From the NCBI RefSeq assembly GCF_019977735.1, contig NZ_AP025018.1:4340001-4404000 (forward strand): 64,000 nucleotides of DNA. The letters run 5' to 3'. Under the pieces are notes generated by a model that searched no databases, was not told the origin of the DNA, and saw nothing but the letters and a program-made list of their open reading frames with translations. This document shows positions 45,130 to 54,765 of this stretch, one piece after another (positions within the stretch are counted from its first letter, which is position 1; each line of letters opens with the position of its first letter). The DNA comes from Calothrix sp. PCC 7716 (lineage in GTDB: Bacteria > Cyanobacteriota > Cyanobacteriia > Cyanobacteriales > Nostocaceae). Both the position numbers and the translations under genes were made by a program.

Positions 45130-47426
45130 ACTTCTTGATTCATTACGGCAGCTGTTCTATTTTTATCAAGCTTTAGAAGCAGCACTCCTAGTGGAGGTAA
45201 ACACAAATCTAATGAGAATTCGCGATTGTGCATCGACCAGTTATCAGTCCACTTGCCTCCTAAGTTACCCATGTTACTACCGCCGTACTTACGCGCGTCA
45301 CTGTTAAATAACTCAGTGTAAAAACCTGGTTCAGGAACACCAATGCGGTAGTGCGAATGAGGTTGTGGTGTGAAGTTACAAACCACGGCAATAAAATCAT
45401 TTGTGTCTTTATCACGACGAATAAACGCAGCAACACTATGACGGTTATCGCTACAATCAATCCACTCAAACCCCTCTTGGGCAAAATCTTGGGAATATAA
45501 TGCAGGTTCACTGCGGTAAAGATGATTTAAGTCTTGGAAAAACAGCTTTAACAAATGGTGTGGTTCGTGCTGTAACAAACCCCACTCCAAATCACCCCAA
45601 ACATTCCACTCACTCCATTGCCCAAATTCCATGCTCATAAACATGGTTTTCTTACCAGGATGAGCAAACATGTATGAAAATAAACAGCGGACGTTAGCAA
45701 ACTTTTGCCATCTATCACCGGGCATTTTCCCAATAATATTACTCTTACCATGCACCACTTCGTCATGCGATAGCGCCAGCATGAAGTTCTCGCTGTGGTT
45801 ATACCAAATACTAAAAGTAATATTGTTCTGGTGGAACTGACGGAACCAAGGATCCATGCTGAAATAATCTAGCATGTCGTGCATCCAGCCCATATTCCAT
45901 TTCAAGTTAAAACCTAGTCCACCTACATATGTAGGCCAAGACACCATTGGCCAAGATGTAGACTCTTCAGCTATCGAAAGTACACCTGGAAAATAGCTAA
46001 ACAATAAATGATTGACTTGGCGTAAAAAATCGGCAGCTTCAATATTTTCTCTACCACCATATTGATTTGTTACCCATTCTCCTTCTTTACGACAGTAATC
46101 AAGATAAAGCATTGATGCCACAGCATCAACGCGAATTCCATCAATATGATATTTGTCAAACCAGAACAAAGCATTCGCTACTAAAAAGTTACGAACTTCA
46201 TTACGCGAATAATTAAATACAAGCGTACCCCATTCTTTATGTTCACCTTTACGGGGATCGGCATGTTCATAAAGATGTGTACCGTCAAAGAATGCTAAAC
46301 CGTGTCCATCTTTAGGAAAATGTCCTGGCACCCAGTCTACAATCACGCCAATCTCATTTTTATGACATTGGTCAACGAAGTACATAAAGTCTTCTGGAGT
46401 ACCATATCTTGAAGTAGGCGCGTAGTATCCAGTTACTTGATATCCCCAAGACCCATCAAATGGATGTTCAGCAATTGGCAACATTTCAATATGGGTGTAC
46501 CCCAATTCTTTCACGTAAGGAATAAGACGTTCAGCTAGTTCACGGTATGTTAAAAAGCGGGCGCCTGGGTTGAGTTCAGAAACAGGAACAACAGGTGCGT
46601 TTGTTCCATCCGGATTTTTGGGTATGTTTGCACTAGCACCGTGCATCCACGAACCTAAATGAAGTTCATAAACCGATATTGGTTGGTTAAGTGGTTCTGC
46701 ATGGCGCCGTTTTTCCATCCAGTCTTCATCTTGCCATTGATACGAATTTAGGTCAGTGACAATCGAAGCTGTTTTAGGACGAGGTTCTTGTTGAAATCCG
46801 TAAGGGTCACTTTTTTCGTAAATGTGCCCATCATTGTTCTTGATTTCATACTTATAATGTGTGCCTATTTCGAGTTCAGGTATAAATAATTCCCAAACTC
46901 CAGTAGCACCCCTACGCATCTGGTGTTTACGTCCATCCCAGCTATTGAAATCACCGAGTACCGAAACGTTACGAGCATTAGGCGCCCATACCGCAAAATA
47001 AACACCTGTGACACCATCAACAGAAATAAAGTGCGCTCCTAATTTCTCGTAAATGCGATGATGATTTCCTTCCGAGAAAATATGTAAATCAAACTCGGTC
47101 AAACGAGGAGAGCGAAAAGCATAAGGGTCATAGGTAACACGCTCGTGTTCACCTTCTTTAATACGTAACTGGTAATTATTTAATTCTTTAGCTTCAATTC
47201 GACACTCAAAAAAATGTGGGTCATGCACACTCTCCATTTCAATTTCTTTTCTTTCTTCAGGAAGAACTACCCACACTGCACTAGCATTTGGTAAGTAGGC
47301 TCGCACAGCCCAAACATTTGTACCATTTTGGTCGATAAGATGGGAACCAAGAATTTCAAACGGGTCATGATGCTGGTTCCAGATGATGCGGTTAACCTGT
47401 TCAGGAGCGATGGTGGTCATAGACAT
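45126..47426 (-). CDS. glgB: 1,4-alpha-glucan branching enzyme
   Basis: GlgB introduces alpha-1,6 branches into glycogen. The N-terminal CBM48 regions ([14 protein letters not shown] and [20 protein letters not shown]) precede the GH13 barrel. Catalytic residues are the Asp in [16 protein letters not shown] (about 434), the Glu in [10 protein letters not shown] (about 488) and the Asp of [13 protein letters not shown]13 C-terminal beta domain closes the protein ([14 protein letters not shown] end [11 protein letters not shown]). Length 766 aa is typical for cyanobacterial GlgB. The stop overlaps the convergent kinase gene. Confidence 0.98.
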   Translation of the reverse strand: MSMTTIAPEQVNRIIWNQHHDPFEILGSHLIDQNGTNVWAVRAYLPNASAVWVVLPEERKEIEMESVHDPHFFECRIEAKELNNYQLRIKEGEHERVTYDPYAFRSPRLTEFDLHIFSEGNHHRIYEKLGAHFISVDGVTGVYFAVWAPNARNVSVLGDFNSWDGRKHQMRRGATGVWELFIPELEIGTHYKYEIKNNDGHIYEKSDPYGFQQEPRPKTASIVTDLNSYQWQDEDWMEKRRHAEPLNQPISVYELHLGSWMHGASANIPKNPDGTNAPVVPVSELNPGARFLTYRELAERLIPYVKELGYTHIEMLPIAEHPFDGSWGYQVTGYYAPTSRYGTPEDFMYFVDQCHKNEIGVIVDWVPGHFPKDGHGLAFFDGTHLYEHADPRKGEHKEWGTLVFNYSRNEVRNFLVANALFWFDKYHIDGIRVDAVASMLYLDYCRKEGEWVTNQYGGRENIEAADFLRQVNHLLFSYFPGVLSIAEESTSWPMVSWPTYVGGLGFNLKWNMGWMHDMLDYFSMDPWFRQFHQNNITFSIWYNHSENFMLALSHDEVVHGKSNIIGKMPGDRWQKFANVRCLFSYMFAHPGKKTMFMSMEFGQWSEWNVWGDLEWGLLQHEPHHLLKLFFQDLNHLYRSEPALYSQDFAQEGFEWIDCSDNRHSVAAFIRRDKDTNDFIAVVCNFTPQPHSHYRIGVPEPGFYTELFNSDARKYGGSNMGNLGGKWTDNWSMHNREFSLDLCLPPLGVLLLKLDKNRTAAVMNQEV

Positions 47427-47611
47427 GAAGCTACCTACGTGAGCGATTTATTGGTTAAGTAAATTTGCTTTTTTATTTATTTCTATATATATTCTTTACA
47501 TTTATTTTCAATTTTGTCGCTACTTAGGCGGAAAAAATGGATATTTTAACCTCTGTACGGTCGGGTTAACCTATATCCTGGCAAATAATGAGTATTTAGG
47601 TGAACCCGCCC

Positions 47612-47941
47612 CTAAAAATTCAAAAATGGAAAAACTGACTTCAAGGCACTACGTATACGCAGCAGAAAAATGTTTTCGCGAATCTTTGGGTCTAGTTTTG
47701 GGGGTGGAACTGCGCTGAGTCGTGACTGTTGTTCTAAATATTCAGCAGCAGTGAGTGGTTTGCCGTCAACCGACGAACGCGCTGCTGTAATAATCTCTGT
47801 TCGTAAAATTTCTTCGGGAATGTCATCTGCTGGTGGTAACGATAACGCTGGTAAACGTAAACCACTGACTACGATAGTCAAAACACTGGTAATAGCAACA
47901 AGAGTAATAAATGAAAATAGTTTTTTTATTTTTATATCCAT
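47612..47941 (-). CDS. Small secreted or membrane-anchored hypothetical protein, 109 aa
   Basis: A hydrophobic N-terminal helix (FSFITLVAITSVLTIVVSGL) acts as signal or anchor. The rest is polar: LPPADDIPEEILRTEIITAA, then LTAAEYLEQQSRLSAVPPPK. The ending LLRIRSALKSVFPFLNF is a conserved-looking amphipathic helix. The family is unknown but the composition is convincingly protein-like. It lies alone between glgB and the lipoprotein gene. Confidence 0.7.
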   Translation of the reverse strand: MDIKIKKLFSFITLVAITSVLTIVVSGLRLPALSLPPADDIPEEILRTEIITAARSSVDGKPLTAAEYLEQQSRLSAVPPPKLDPKIRENIFLLRIRSALKSVFPFLNF

Positions 47942-48223
47942 TTCTCAAATCTCGCTCCAGGCAACAGTAGTAACCAATTGACAAAAAACCCAAATAGAAA
48001 TAAAGACCTGCCAAAGACAAAAAGCTTCGTCAGGTCAGTATTTTATTTAAAACGGACAAAGAAAATAGTTCAGGAAAATATTAGTCGGATAACGTTTGCA
48101 TCCGAACATTTTCAAGGAAATATTATTTACTCCACACTAGACTCGAAACTCTGACTAAACAGTATAGTGAGGAGCATTTAACTACTACTACTGAAAACAA
48201 GCGCGACTAATGTCAACTAAGGC
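47942..48223. other. Intergenic region, nothing recognised
   Basis: A 282-base AT-rich stretch between two minus-strand small genes, with no repeat or RNA I recognise. It should contain the promoter of the 109-aa protein. Confidence 0.4.
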
Positions 48224-48457
48224 CTAGGGAGACTTCGTAGCTTTAGGAGTAGCGGCACCGGTAGCTTTAGGAGTAGCAGCACCAGTAGCAGGGGTTGTAA
48301 TAGTTGTAGCAGGGGTTGTAGCTGCATCAGTTGGTTCTGCTGCACCAGGTGAAGCAGTACCTGCACCACCACCAGCATCACCACCGCCACCTTCGCAGGC
48401 GCCGAGAGTTGTAGCCAAACCTAAAACGAGAGCAATACCAAGGATTCTAATTTTCAT
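48224..48457 (-). CDS. Small lipoprotein with Ala/Thr/Pro repeat tail, 77 aa
   Basis: The N-terminus MKIRILGIALVLGLATTLGA is followed by Cys, a clear lipobox (LGAC). A Gly-rich segment and a low-complexity tail with duplicated GAATPKAT units follow, ending KATKSP. It would be a lipid-anchored surface protein. Function is unknown. The tail duplications are visible as repeated DNA (GTAGCTTTAGGAGTAGC). Confidence 0.8.
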   Translation of the reverse strand: MKIRILGIALVLGLATTLGACEGGGGDAGGGAGTASPGAAEPTDAATTPATTITTPATGAATPKATGAATPKATKSP

Positions 48458-48806
48458 AACTCCTCTTTCACCAAATGCGGCAATAAAATTTTAGCCTGTT
48501 GAATACCATACCGTATTTGTTGCTTTTTTTTAACCTTTTTTACATGACACATTCAAATGTGCTTTTGAGCATTAAATCAGTATTTAAGGTATTAAACAGG
48601 TTTTATTCTAGCTTGCGAGTCACAATATTGTTAGATATGACACAGATTGCGGCTTTGTTCGCTTGCTGTGGAAATTATTATTTCGGTTATTATACCAAAA
48701 AATGTAATTTCTTGCTAACGTCAAGCAATTAGGTGCCCATACAGTGCAGAAACCCGGTTTCTCACAAGCGTTTACAATAACTTACTCGCAATTCCAAATC
48801 AAAGTT
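48458..48806. other. Divergent intergenic region
   Basis: About 350 bases between the lipoprotein gene and the FtsL-like gene. An isolated AGAAACCCGGTTTCT half-element is at 48754-48768. The gene downstream could also start further upstream in frame (to 48744), overlapping that half-element. No separate gene is supported. Confidence 0.4.
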
Positions 48807-49448
48807 ATGGCTGTTCGCAAAAAAAACGTTGATAGTTCTGCAACGGGCGGTTGGTTCCGACGCAGACGTTCTCAACGCCGTAATTCAAATTCATCTGTAT
48901 TACATGATAGTACTAACGTTCAAGAAGGTAAACAAAACAACTTACCTACATCGCCAATGACAGGTGTATCTCAAAAGGGGAATAAAAAACAGCGTCCACG
49001 TTCAACATCTAGTAAACCATTAGGTAACTTAACTCAATCACGTCCTTTGGCAGAACAAGAAATTCCTGTAATGTATAATGCAGCGGCGACCATGCCCTCT
49101 TGGTTGTTGCGTTTATGTTCGTTGCAGCGTTATACTTCAGTGCTATCGTTTTTACTCGTAGTTTCAACGTTGATTGCGTATGGTTATACTGTTTACTCCC
49201 AGCAACTGTGGAGTAAGTCATACCGCAAATTGCAAGATTTGCAGCGTAACGAGCGACAGTTGACGATAACAAATAATGCTCTCAAAACTAAAATAGCTGC
49301 CGAAGCAGAAAACAACGGTGCTGGTTTAACTTCTCCAAGTCCCGCAAGTCAAATTTTCCTACCTGCGGCGCCAAATTTAAAGCCAGATACTCCATCTACC
49401 GTTGTAAATACACCCCCAACGCCAAATTCTATACCTATTGGTTACTAA
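48807..49448 (+). CDS. Bitopic coiled-coil membrane protein, FtsL-like candidate, about 213 aa
   Basis: From ATG at 48807 the protein has a strongly basic Ser/Arg-rich cytoplasmic region of about 95 residues (GGWFRRRRSQRRNSN). One transmembrane helix follows (SVLSFLLVVSTLIAYGYTVY), then a short coiled-coil segment (SYRKLQDLQRNERQLTITN, NALKTKIA) and a Pro-rich periplasmic tail. This topology matches FtsL/FtsB divisome proteins. It lies directly upstream of ftsI, as ftsL does in many dcw clusters. Sequence identity to FtsL is not evident, so the name is an inference. Confidence 0.75.
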   Translation: MAVRKKNVDSSATGGWFRRRRSQRRNSNSSVLHDSTNVQEGKQNNLPTSPMTGVSQKGNKKQRPRSTSSKPLGNLTQSRPLAEQEIPVMYNAAATMPSWLLRLCSLQRYTSVLSFLLVVSTLIAYGYTVYSQQLWSKSYRKLQDLQRNERQLTITNNALKTKIAAEAENNGAGLTSPSPASQIFLPAAPNLKPDTPSTVVNTPPTPNSIPIGY

Positions 49449-49452
49449 TCTT

Positions 49453-49590
49453 AAGTGCTGAGTAGAAAGTGCTGAGTGCTGAGTAGAAAGTGCTGAGTGC
49501 TGAGTAGTAACTCCTAACTACTAACTCTTAACTACTAACTACTAACTCCTAACTATACTCAGCACTCAGCACTCAGCACTCAGCACTTTT
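49453..49590. repeat. Long inverted repeat of AGTGCTGAGT units with CTAACTA core
   Basis: Left arm: four to five GTGCTGAGTAG(AA) units; right arm: four CAGCACT units; core: direct repeats of CTAACTACTAACT. The arms can fold into a long hairpin between the FtsL-like gene and ftsI, 12 bases before the ftsI start. The sister copy at 20551-20684 has the same arms but a different core sequence order. Confidence 0.85.
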
Positions 49591-49602
49591 AACTTAATAA
49601 TT

Positions 49603-51447
49603 ATGCAAAAGTTACCACCAGGCAAAATTAAATTCCGAAACCTCCCCAAAGCAGAATTCAAAGGTCGGCAGCGACAAAATTCTAAAAATCTATCGAAAGA
49701 TATAAAAGACGATGATAATAGTACTGCTGTGGCGCCGCCTGTAACAGCAAATTTTAAACTGCGTTTATTTACGGTTTGGGGAGTGCTAATCGCAGCAGGT
49801 ATTGGTTTAGGTATAAATCTGTATAATTTACAAATTGTTCGCGGTCCAAAGTTGACACAAAAAGCCCGAAATCAGCAAATGGTCAACTTAAGACCTTATA
49901 TGCCTCGCCGACAAGTAATAGACCGTAATAAAAATTTATTGGCAGTTGACCGTCAAGTTTATACTTTACACGCTCACCCAAAGCAATTTAATAAGCCGCG
50001 TCATCAGGTGGCAGAAGAACTGGCGAAAATTTTAGACCAAGATGCCAGTAAGCTAGAAAGTCGGTTTGCCGCTCAAAATAGCAATATTTTGTTAAATTCT
50101 GCTTTATCAGAGGCAGTTGCAGACCGAATAACCGGATTACGTTTTGATGGTCTTGAACTGCGGCAAAGATACGCACGCTACTACCCCACCCAAGAATTAA
50201 CGTCTGAAGTCGTAGGGTATGTAAATCTTGACCGTCGAGGACAGGCTGGAGTTGAATATAGTCAAGAAAAGCTTTTAGAACGTGCCGCACAAGCAGTTCG
50301 TTTGAGTCGTGCTGGTAATGGCGCCTTAATGCCAGATTATGCACCAGAAGGGTTCCCAAATTTTGATGATATGGGAATGCAACTGACAATTGATACCCGT
50401 TTACAGCGCGCGGCTCGTTCTGCATTAAAAAATCAGATGAAACGTTACAGTGCAAAGCGTGGCGCCGTAATAGTAATGGATGCTTATGACGGTTCGCTGC
50501 TCGCAATGGTAACGCAACCGACTTACAACCCAAACGAATATTCCAAAGCGGATATTTCACTATTCAGAAATTGGGCAGTTGCCGACTTATATGAACCAGG
50601 TTCTACTTTCAAACCATTGAATGTAGCTATTGGTCTTGAAGCAGGAATTATTAAGCCCGATGATGTATTTAGGGACTCAGGAACAATTCAAGTTGGCGAC
50701 CGTACAATCAAAAACTCAGAAGACAAACGTTACGGACGTATTAATATTGCCCAAATTCTCAAATTTTCTAGCAACATCGGAATGGTGCAGATGATGCAAC
50801 GTATGCGCCCTAGCGTTTATTATGGTTGGTTAGAGAAACTAGGCTTAGGGCAAGGTATGGAGACAGACTTACCATTCTCCGTTGCTAGTCAACTTAAAAG
50901 TCAGGAAGAATTTATTACTACCCCAATTGAGCCAGCAACAACATCCTTCGGTCAAGGATTTTCGCTCACGCCATTACAACTAGTACAAATGACGGGAGCT
51001 TTAGCGAATGGTGGAAAATTAGTAACACCTCACGTCGTCAAAGGATTATTTGACAGTAAAGGTCAAATGCACTATACACCAACACGACCAGAACCCCGAC
51101 AAATTTTTTCACCAATCACAGCACAAAAAGTAGTAGAAATGATGGAAACGGTTGTTTCTACTAAAGGTACAGGTAAAGAAGCACAAATAAATGGTTATCG
51201 CATAGCAGGTAAAACAGGTACTGCTCAAAAAGCTAATGCTTCTGGTGGTGGTTATATGGCAAACGCCAGAATTACAAGTTTTATAGGAGTACTACCAGTA
51301 GAATCACCTCGTTATGTTGTACTAGCAATAGTCGATGAACCAAAAGGCGAACATGCATACGGTGGTACAGTCGCGGCGCCTATAGCCAAAGAAGTAATGG
51401 AAGCACTAATTACAACAGAACAACTTCCACCAAGTCAGCCAAGATAA
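49603..51447 (+). CDS. ftsI: Penicillin-binding protein, FtsI/PBP2-type transpeptidase, 614 aa
   Basis: FtsI cross-links septal peptidoglycan. A cytoplasmic basic N-terminus of about 50 residues and one membrane helix (LFTVWGVLIAAGIGLGINLY) precede the pedestal domain (RNQQMVNLRPYMPRRQVIDR). The transpeptidase has the SxxK motif in PGSTFKPLN (Ser about 334), SSN in KFSSNIGM and KTG in AGKTGTAQK (about 535). A class B architecture without glycosyltransferase domain is clear. Translation begins just after a long inverted repeat, which could affect expression. Confidence 0.94.
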   Translation: MQKLPPGKIKFRNLPKAEFKGRQRQNSKNLSKDIKDDDNSTAVAPPVTANFKLRLFTVWGVLIAAGIGLGINLYNLQIVRGPKLTQKARNQQMVNLRPYMPRRQVIDRNKNLLAVDRQVYTLHAHPKQFNKPRHQVAEELAKILDQDASKLESRFAAQNSNILLNSALSEAVADRITGLRFDGLELRQRYARYYPTQELTSEVVGYVNLDRRGQAGVEYSQEKLLERAAQAVRLSRAGNGALMPDYAPEGFPNFDDMGMQLTIDTRLQRAARSALKNQMKRYSAKRGAVIVMDAYDGSLLAMVTQPTYNPNEYSKADISLFRNWAVADLYEPGSTFKPLNVAIGLEAGIIKPDDVFRDSGTIQVGDRTIKNSEDKRYGRINIAQILKFSSNIGMVQMMQRMRPSVYYGWLEKLGLGQGMETDLPFSVASQLKSQEEFITTPIEPATTSFGQGFSLTPLQLVQMTGALANGGKLVTPHVVKGLFDSKGQMHYTPTRPEPRQIFSPITAQKVVEMMETVVSTKGTGKEAQINGYRIAGKTGTAQKANASGGGYMANARITSFIGVLPVESPRYVVLAIVDEPKGEHAYGGTVAAPIAKEVMEALITTEQLPPSQPR

Positions 51448-51458
51448 AAGTGAGGAAT

Positions 51459-51486
51459 GTAGAGACGTGACATGTCACGTCTGTAC
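51459..51486. repeat. GTAGAGACGTGACATGTCACGTC palindrome family, intergenic copy
   Basis: GTAGAGACGTGA at the left mirrors TCACGTCTGTAC at the right with one mismatch. The same family is embedded in the GAF kinase gene at 22428. It is located 12 bases after the ftsI stop and may act in transcript termination. Confidence 0.7.
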
Positions 51487-51492
51487 AATAGT

Positions 51493-51517
51493 AAGGTGGG
51501 CACTGCCCACCCTACAA
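51493..51517. repeat. GGTGGGCA-TGCCCACC palindromic repeat
   Basis: AAGGTGGGCACTGCCCACCC, a third copy of the family at 12032 and 28371, lies between the ends of ftsI and bciB, two convergent genes. Confidence 0.7.
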
Positions 51518-51518
51518 A

Positions 51519-52718
51519 TCATTCAGGTAATTTATACTGTCCGACAATTCGCTTGGCAAACTCAGGAACATGCGCTTCTAACTTCTCAGGATGCTGACGC
51601 TTAACATATAAGTAATTCCGGGTAAAGTGCGAATCAATCGAAAAGCGCGCGTATTCTAAACCTTTGGGTCCAATTTTTTCAATTACCACTCCCATTAATT
51701 TAGCTGCCCACATTGGCAAAGTTACACCCTTATCGTAAGCGGGTATACTTTGTTGAACTGCGGCTTTTCTATCTCCCTGTGACATTACAGGTTGCGTATC
51801 AATTTGGTCTTTAACCAAATCGAGCATTTCTTTACCTGTATCATTTCGCACCAAAATCCACTGCCAACCAAACGGCGCCCCCATATACCCAACAACTAAA
51901 TCAGCCAAAGAATTTACATAGTCAAAGCAACTCATACACGATGGTGCAAATACATCTTTGAGTTCTTTTGTATTTAATCCAAAAAATGGCACCAACTCTG
52001 TAGAACCATCTTCGTGCTTAAAGTGAACTCGAAAATCTTGCATGAACTCGTAATAAACGACCGTATCAGGTGATTTACTTGTAGTATCTAGAAATTTTTG
52101 TAACCCAGCGCGTGTCACATTATCAACGCAAGGAGTACCTAAAACATAAAGCTTCTCTAACCCCAGTTGTTTCTCAACCGCTCGTAGGGCTTGAATTTGG
52201 CAACCAACACCAATTACTAACAACCGCTTCATTCCCGACTGTTCAATTTGTTCTAACACCGAAAGATTCGGTGATAAAGTCGGCTTATTCACGCGCGCTG
52301 CCAATACTTCTTCGGGAGTGCGGGCAATAACAGGCATTGGGCCAAATCTATCTTCCTTAGTATTTTGTACACAAACAACACCTTCGACCATACCGCGATT
52401 CAGCATCTCGATAGCAATCGAACTTACTATACCCGTCCACTGGGCGCCTTCTATAGGTTGCTGTTTACGTGCCGCCATCATTTCTTGATGTACCCCAAAA
52501 TATACCTCATCGGGATTATCAAGATTACGAGTGGCACCGTGACTTTGTAGTTCTAAAGTCTCGAACTGCTGATTAATAAAAGCGCAAGCTTCCTTGACAT
52601 AATGAACATAATATGTATCACAAAGCCCACACTCACTGCATAGCTCTTTAGCAGGGCGCCGACTTCCAGGCTTTAAAGCTTTAGCCTTCTTATGCTTGGG
52701 AAAATCTACTGAAGTCAT
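51519..52718 (-). CDS. bciB: Ferredoxin-dependent 3,8-divinyl chlorophyllide 8-vinyl-reductase
   Basis: BciB reduces the 8-vinyl group of divinyl chlorophyllide a in chlorophyll synthesis and belongs to the FrhB/FdhB (F420 hydrogenase beta-subunit) family. The iron-sulfur cysteines occur in LCSECGLCDTYY near the N-terminus and in VGCQIQALRAV, GTPCVDNVTR and PSCMSCFDYVNSLADLVVGY. Length 399 aa fits the cyanobacterial enzyme. The close relative 7-hydroxymethyl chlorophyll a reductase is a plant alternative and unlikely here. Confidence 0.9.
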   Translation of the reverse strand: MTSVDFPKHKKAKALKPGSRRPAKELCSECGLCDTYYVHYVKEACAFINQQFETLELQSHGATRNLDNPDEVYFGVHQEMMAARKQQPIEGAQWTGIVSSIAIEMLNRGMVEGVVCVQNTKEDRFGPMPVIARTPEEVLAARVNKPTLSPNLSVLEQIEQSGMKRLLVIGVGCQIQALRAVEKQLGLEKLYVLGTPCVDNVTRAGLQKFLDTTSKSPDTVVYYEFMQDFRVHFKHEDGSTELVPFFGLNTKELKDVFAPSCMSCFDYVNSLADLVVGYMGAPFGWQWILVRNDTGKEMLDLVKDQIDTQPVMSQGDRKAAVQQSIPAYDKGVTLPMWAAKLMGVVIEKIGPKGLEYARFSIDSHFTRNYLYVKRQHPEKLEAHVPEFAKRIVGQYKLPE

Positions 52719-52927
52719 TAAAATCTTTTCTTTAAGAAACTTAAATGGTTTATTTACAATATCTCAGAGAAAAGTATATCAGGAGGTTGTTTGACCATCA
52801 AAATTGTTGATAAATCTAATCAATTTGTTTTTTGTTGAACTTTGCACAAACTTTACTGGTATTTAGGTGAAAGCACAAATGCGGTTCATAGAAACAATTT
52901 GTTACTTTTCTTATTAGATAAGTAAAT

Positions 52928-54616
52928 TTGGTTAAAAAAAAGGCTAAAAATCGTAAAGAAGATGATGTTAAAGAGGTTGCGGCATTTGCAGCTGGTGGAG
53001 CAGCAGCAGTTGCTGGCGCCGCAACTTATGGTGCTTTTAAAGCAATAGCAGATGGAGATGCTACAGCTTGGGGTGTAATGGGAGTTGGCGCCGTTGGTGG
53101 GGTGGGAGTTTCAAGTTTTGTTGGTGGAATGGGAATTGTTGCACCTAAAATTGGTTTGGCTTTTGGTATTGGTGCGGCGCCAATGGCTTACGTTGGGGCA
53201 GTTGTTGGACTTGCTGCGTATGGTATCGCGTCTATGTTAGATAATGAATATTCTGAAACTCCTACACAACTTTTTGACCGTATGGAAGAAAAAGTGCTGG
53301 AAGTAGAAGCGTATTCAGCCGCAGTAACTGAATTAGAGGCTTTTTTATCTGGAGAAGATTTAAACCAGAAATTTACAGCTTTGGAAGTTGAGGATGAGTT
53401 ACAAGCCCTAAAAGCTAAATATCATAAAAAAGTAGAAGCACCAAAAGCAAGTTGTAAACAAATCGCATCGCTTCCTGTGGCGCCACCAGATATTTGGAAA
53501 TGCCTACATACTTTAAAAGGACATACCGCAGCAGTAAATGCAATAGCAATAAGTCCTGACGGTAAAACGATTGTCAGTGCTAGCGATGATGGAAGTGTTT
53601 GTGAATGGGATATAAAAACAGGCAAAAAGCTTTATTCTTTTATTGGGCAGGCAGGCGCCGTTTTATCTGTTGCTATTAGTCCCGATAATGAGATGTTTGC
53701 CAGTGGTTGTGTTGACCGCAAAATTAGTAGTTGGCACTTAGGGACAAAAAAATATCTTGGTATATTTAATTATTCTAGTTCTGCGTATTACTCAGATTCT
53801 CCCATCAGCCATAATGGTTTTGTCTCTTCAATTGCCTTTAGTCCAGATAATAGAATCATTGCTAGTGCTAGTACTGATAAAACTATTCGACTTTGGGGAC
53901 GTTACACAAAAGAGTTAAAACGTACTTTAAACGGACATTCAGAAGCTGTTTTATCTGTTACTTTCAGCCCTGATGGTAAAATTATTGCTAGTGGTGGCGC
54001 CGATAAAACTATCCGAATATGGAATTTAAATGCTTTGGGACAACCACAAGTATTAACTGGACATTTGGCAGCAGTGCAGGCAGTTGTAATTAGTCCTGAT
54101 GGTAAAACTTTAATTAGTGGTGGCGCCGATTCTACGATTAAAATATGGAGTTTAGCAACAGGTAAAGTATTACAAACTTTAACAGCACATCAAGCTAGTA
54201 TCCTGTCGCTTGCTGTTAGTTCTGATGGAAAAATACTTGCTAGTGCAGGTAATGATGGTGTTAAAGTTTGGAATTTAGCAACAGGCAAAATATTAGAAAA
54301 CTTGAGCGGGTGTAATGCGGTTGCTTTTAGTTCTAATGGGAATACGTTAGTAAGTGGTGGTAAAAACGGTACTGTTATAATTTGGAATAATATAGATAAG
54401 AATAAGTTAGTAACTGAGCCTTTGCTATGCGGTGAATGGTGGGAAATTTTGGATGTGGAAAAAGATGCTTGTGCTACTGAGGTGAAACGGGCATATTATA
54501 AATTGGCTCGATTATATCATCCGGATGTTAATGCAACTGCAAAAGCAAGAACTGTAATGCAGGCACTAAATAAAGCTTATGAAGAGTTTCAAAATAAATG
54601 TAATGTTTGTTATTAA
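52928..54616 (+). CDS. Glycine-rich membrane domain - WD40 propeller - J-domain fusion, 562 aa
   Basis: The N-terminus (KKKAKNRKEDDVKEVAAFAA) leads to glycine-zipper-like hydrophobic segments at about 17-105 (GGAAAVAGAATYGAFKAI, GAVGGVGVSSFVGGMG), likely membrane-associated. A charged helical linker follows, then a WD40 propeller of seven to eight repeats (about 190-495; for example SVAISPDNEMFASG and SGGADKTIRIWN). The C-terminus is a J domain: WWEILDVEKDACATEVKRAY, with the HPD motif in LYHPDVN (about 530). J domains recruit DnaK, so the propeller may select clients for Hsp70 at a membrane. Start is TTG at 52928. Confidence 0.9.
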   Translation: MVKKKAKNRKEDDVKEVAAFAAGGAAAVAGAATYGAFKAIADGDATAWGVMGVGAVGGVGVSSFVGGMGIVAPKIGLAFGIGAAPMAYVGAVVGLAAYGIASMLDNEYSETPTQLFDRMEEKVLEVEAYSAAVTELEAFLSGEDLNQKFTALEVEDELQALKAKYHKKVEAPKASCKQIASLPVAPPDIWKCLHTLKGHTAAVNAIAISPDGKTIVSASDDGSVCEWDIKTGKKLYSFIGQAGAVLSVAISPDNEMFASGCVDRKISSWHLGTKKYLGIFNYSSSAYYSDSPISHNGFVSSIAFSPDNRIIASASTDKTIRLWGRYTKELKRTLNGHSEAVLSVTFSPDGKIIASGGADKTIRIWNLNALGQPQVLTGHLAAVQAVVISPDGKTLISGGADSTIKIWSLATGKVLQTLTAHQASILSLAVSSDGKILASAGNDGVKVWNLATGKILENLSGCNAVAFSSNGNTLVSGGKNGTVIIWNNIDKNKLVTEPLLCGEWWEILDVEKDACATEVKRAYYKLARLYHPDVNATAKARTVMQALNKAYEEFQNKCNVCY

Positions 54617-54765
54617 TAAGCTTTTTGCTTTGTGTTCTTTGTGACGAGCGTGGTTAGTTATATAAAAGATATTGTTTAAATTCAAAAAGTAAATTTTGAG
54701 ATGCTTCACTGCGTTCAGCATGACATTGAATTCAAAGCCCCCCTTATTAAGGGGGGTTGGGGGGA
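54617..54765. repeat. Repeat remnants between convergent genes
   Basis: It holds a CTTTGTGTTCTTTGTGACG run (54628-54646), the GAGATGCTTC...GTTCAGCATGACA REP end (54697-54724) and the CCCCCCTTATTAAGGGGGG hairpin (54737-54757). These repeats fill the space between the convergent WD40-J and GH15-like genes. Confidence 0.65.

Noticed and set aside
44882-45307. Basic HKRSF-repeat frame in another frame of the kinase tail
   Set aside because: It is the 15-bp repeat in an alternative frame, continuing antisense to glgB.
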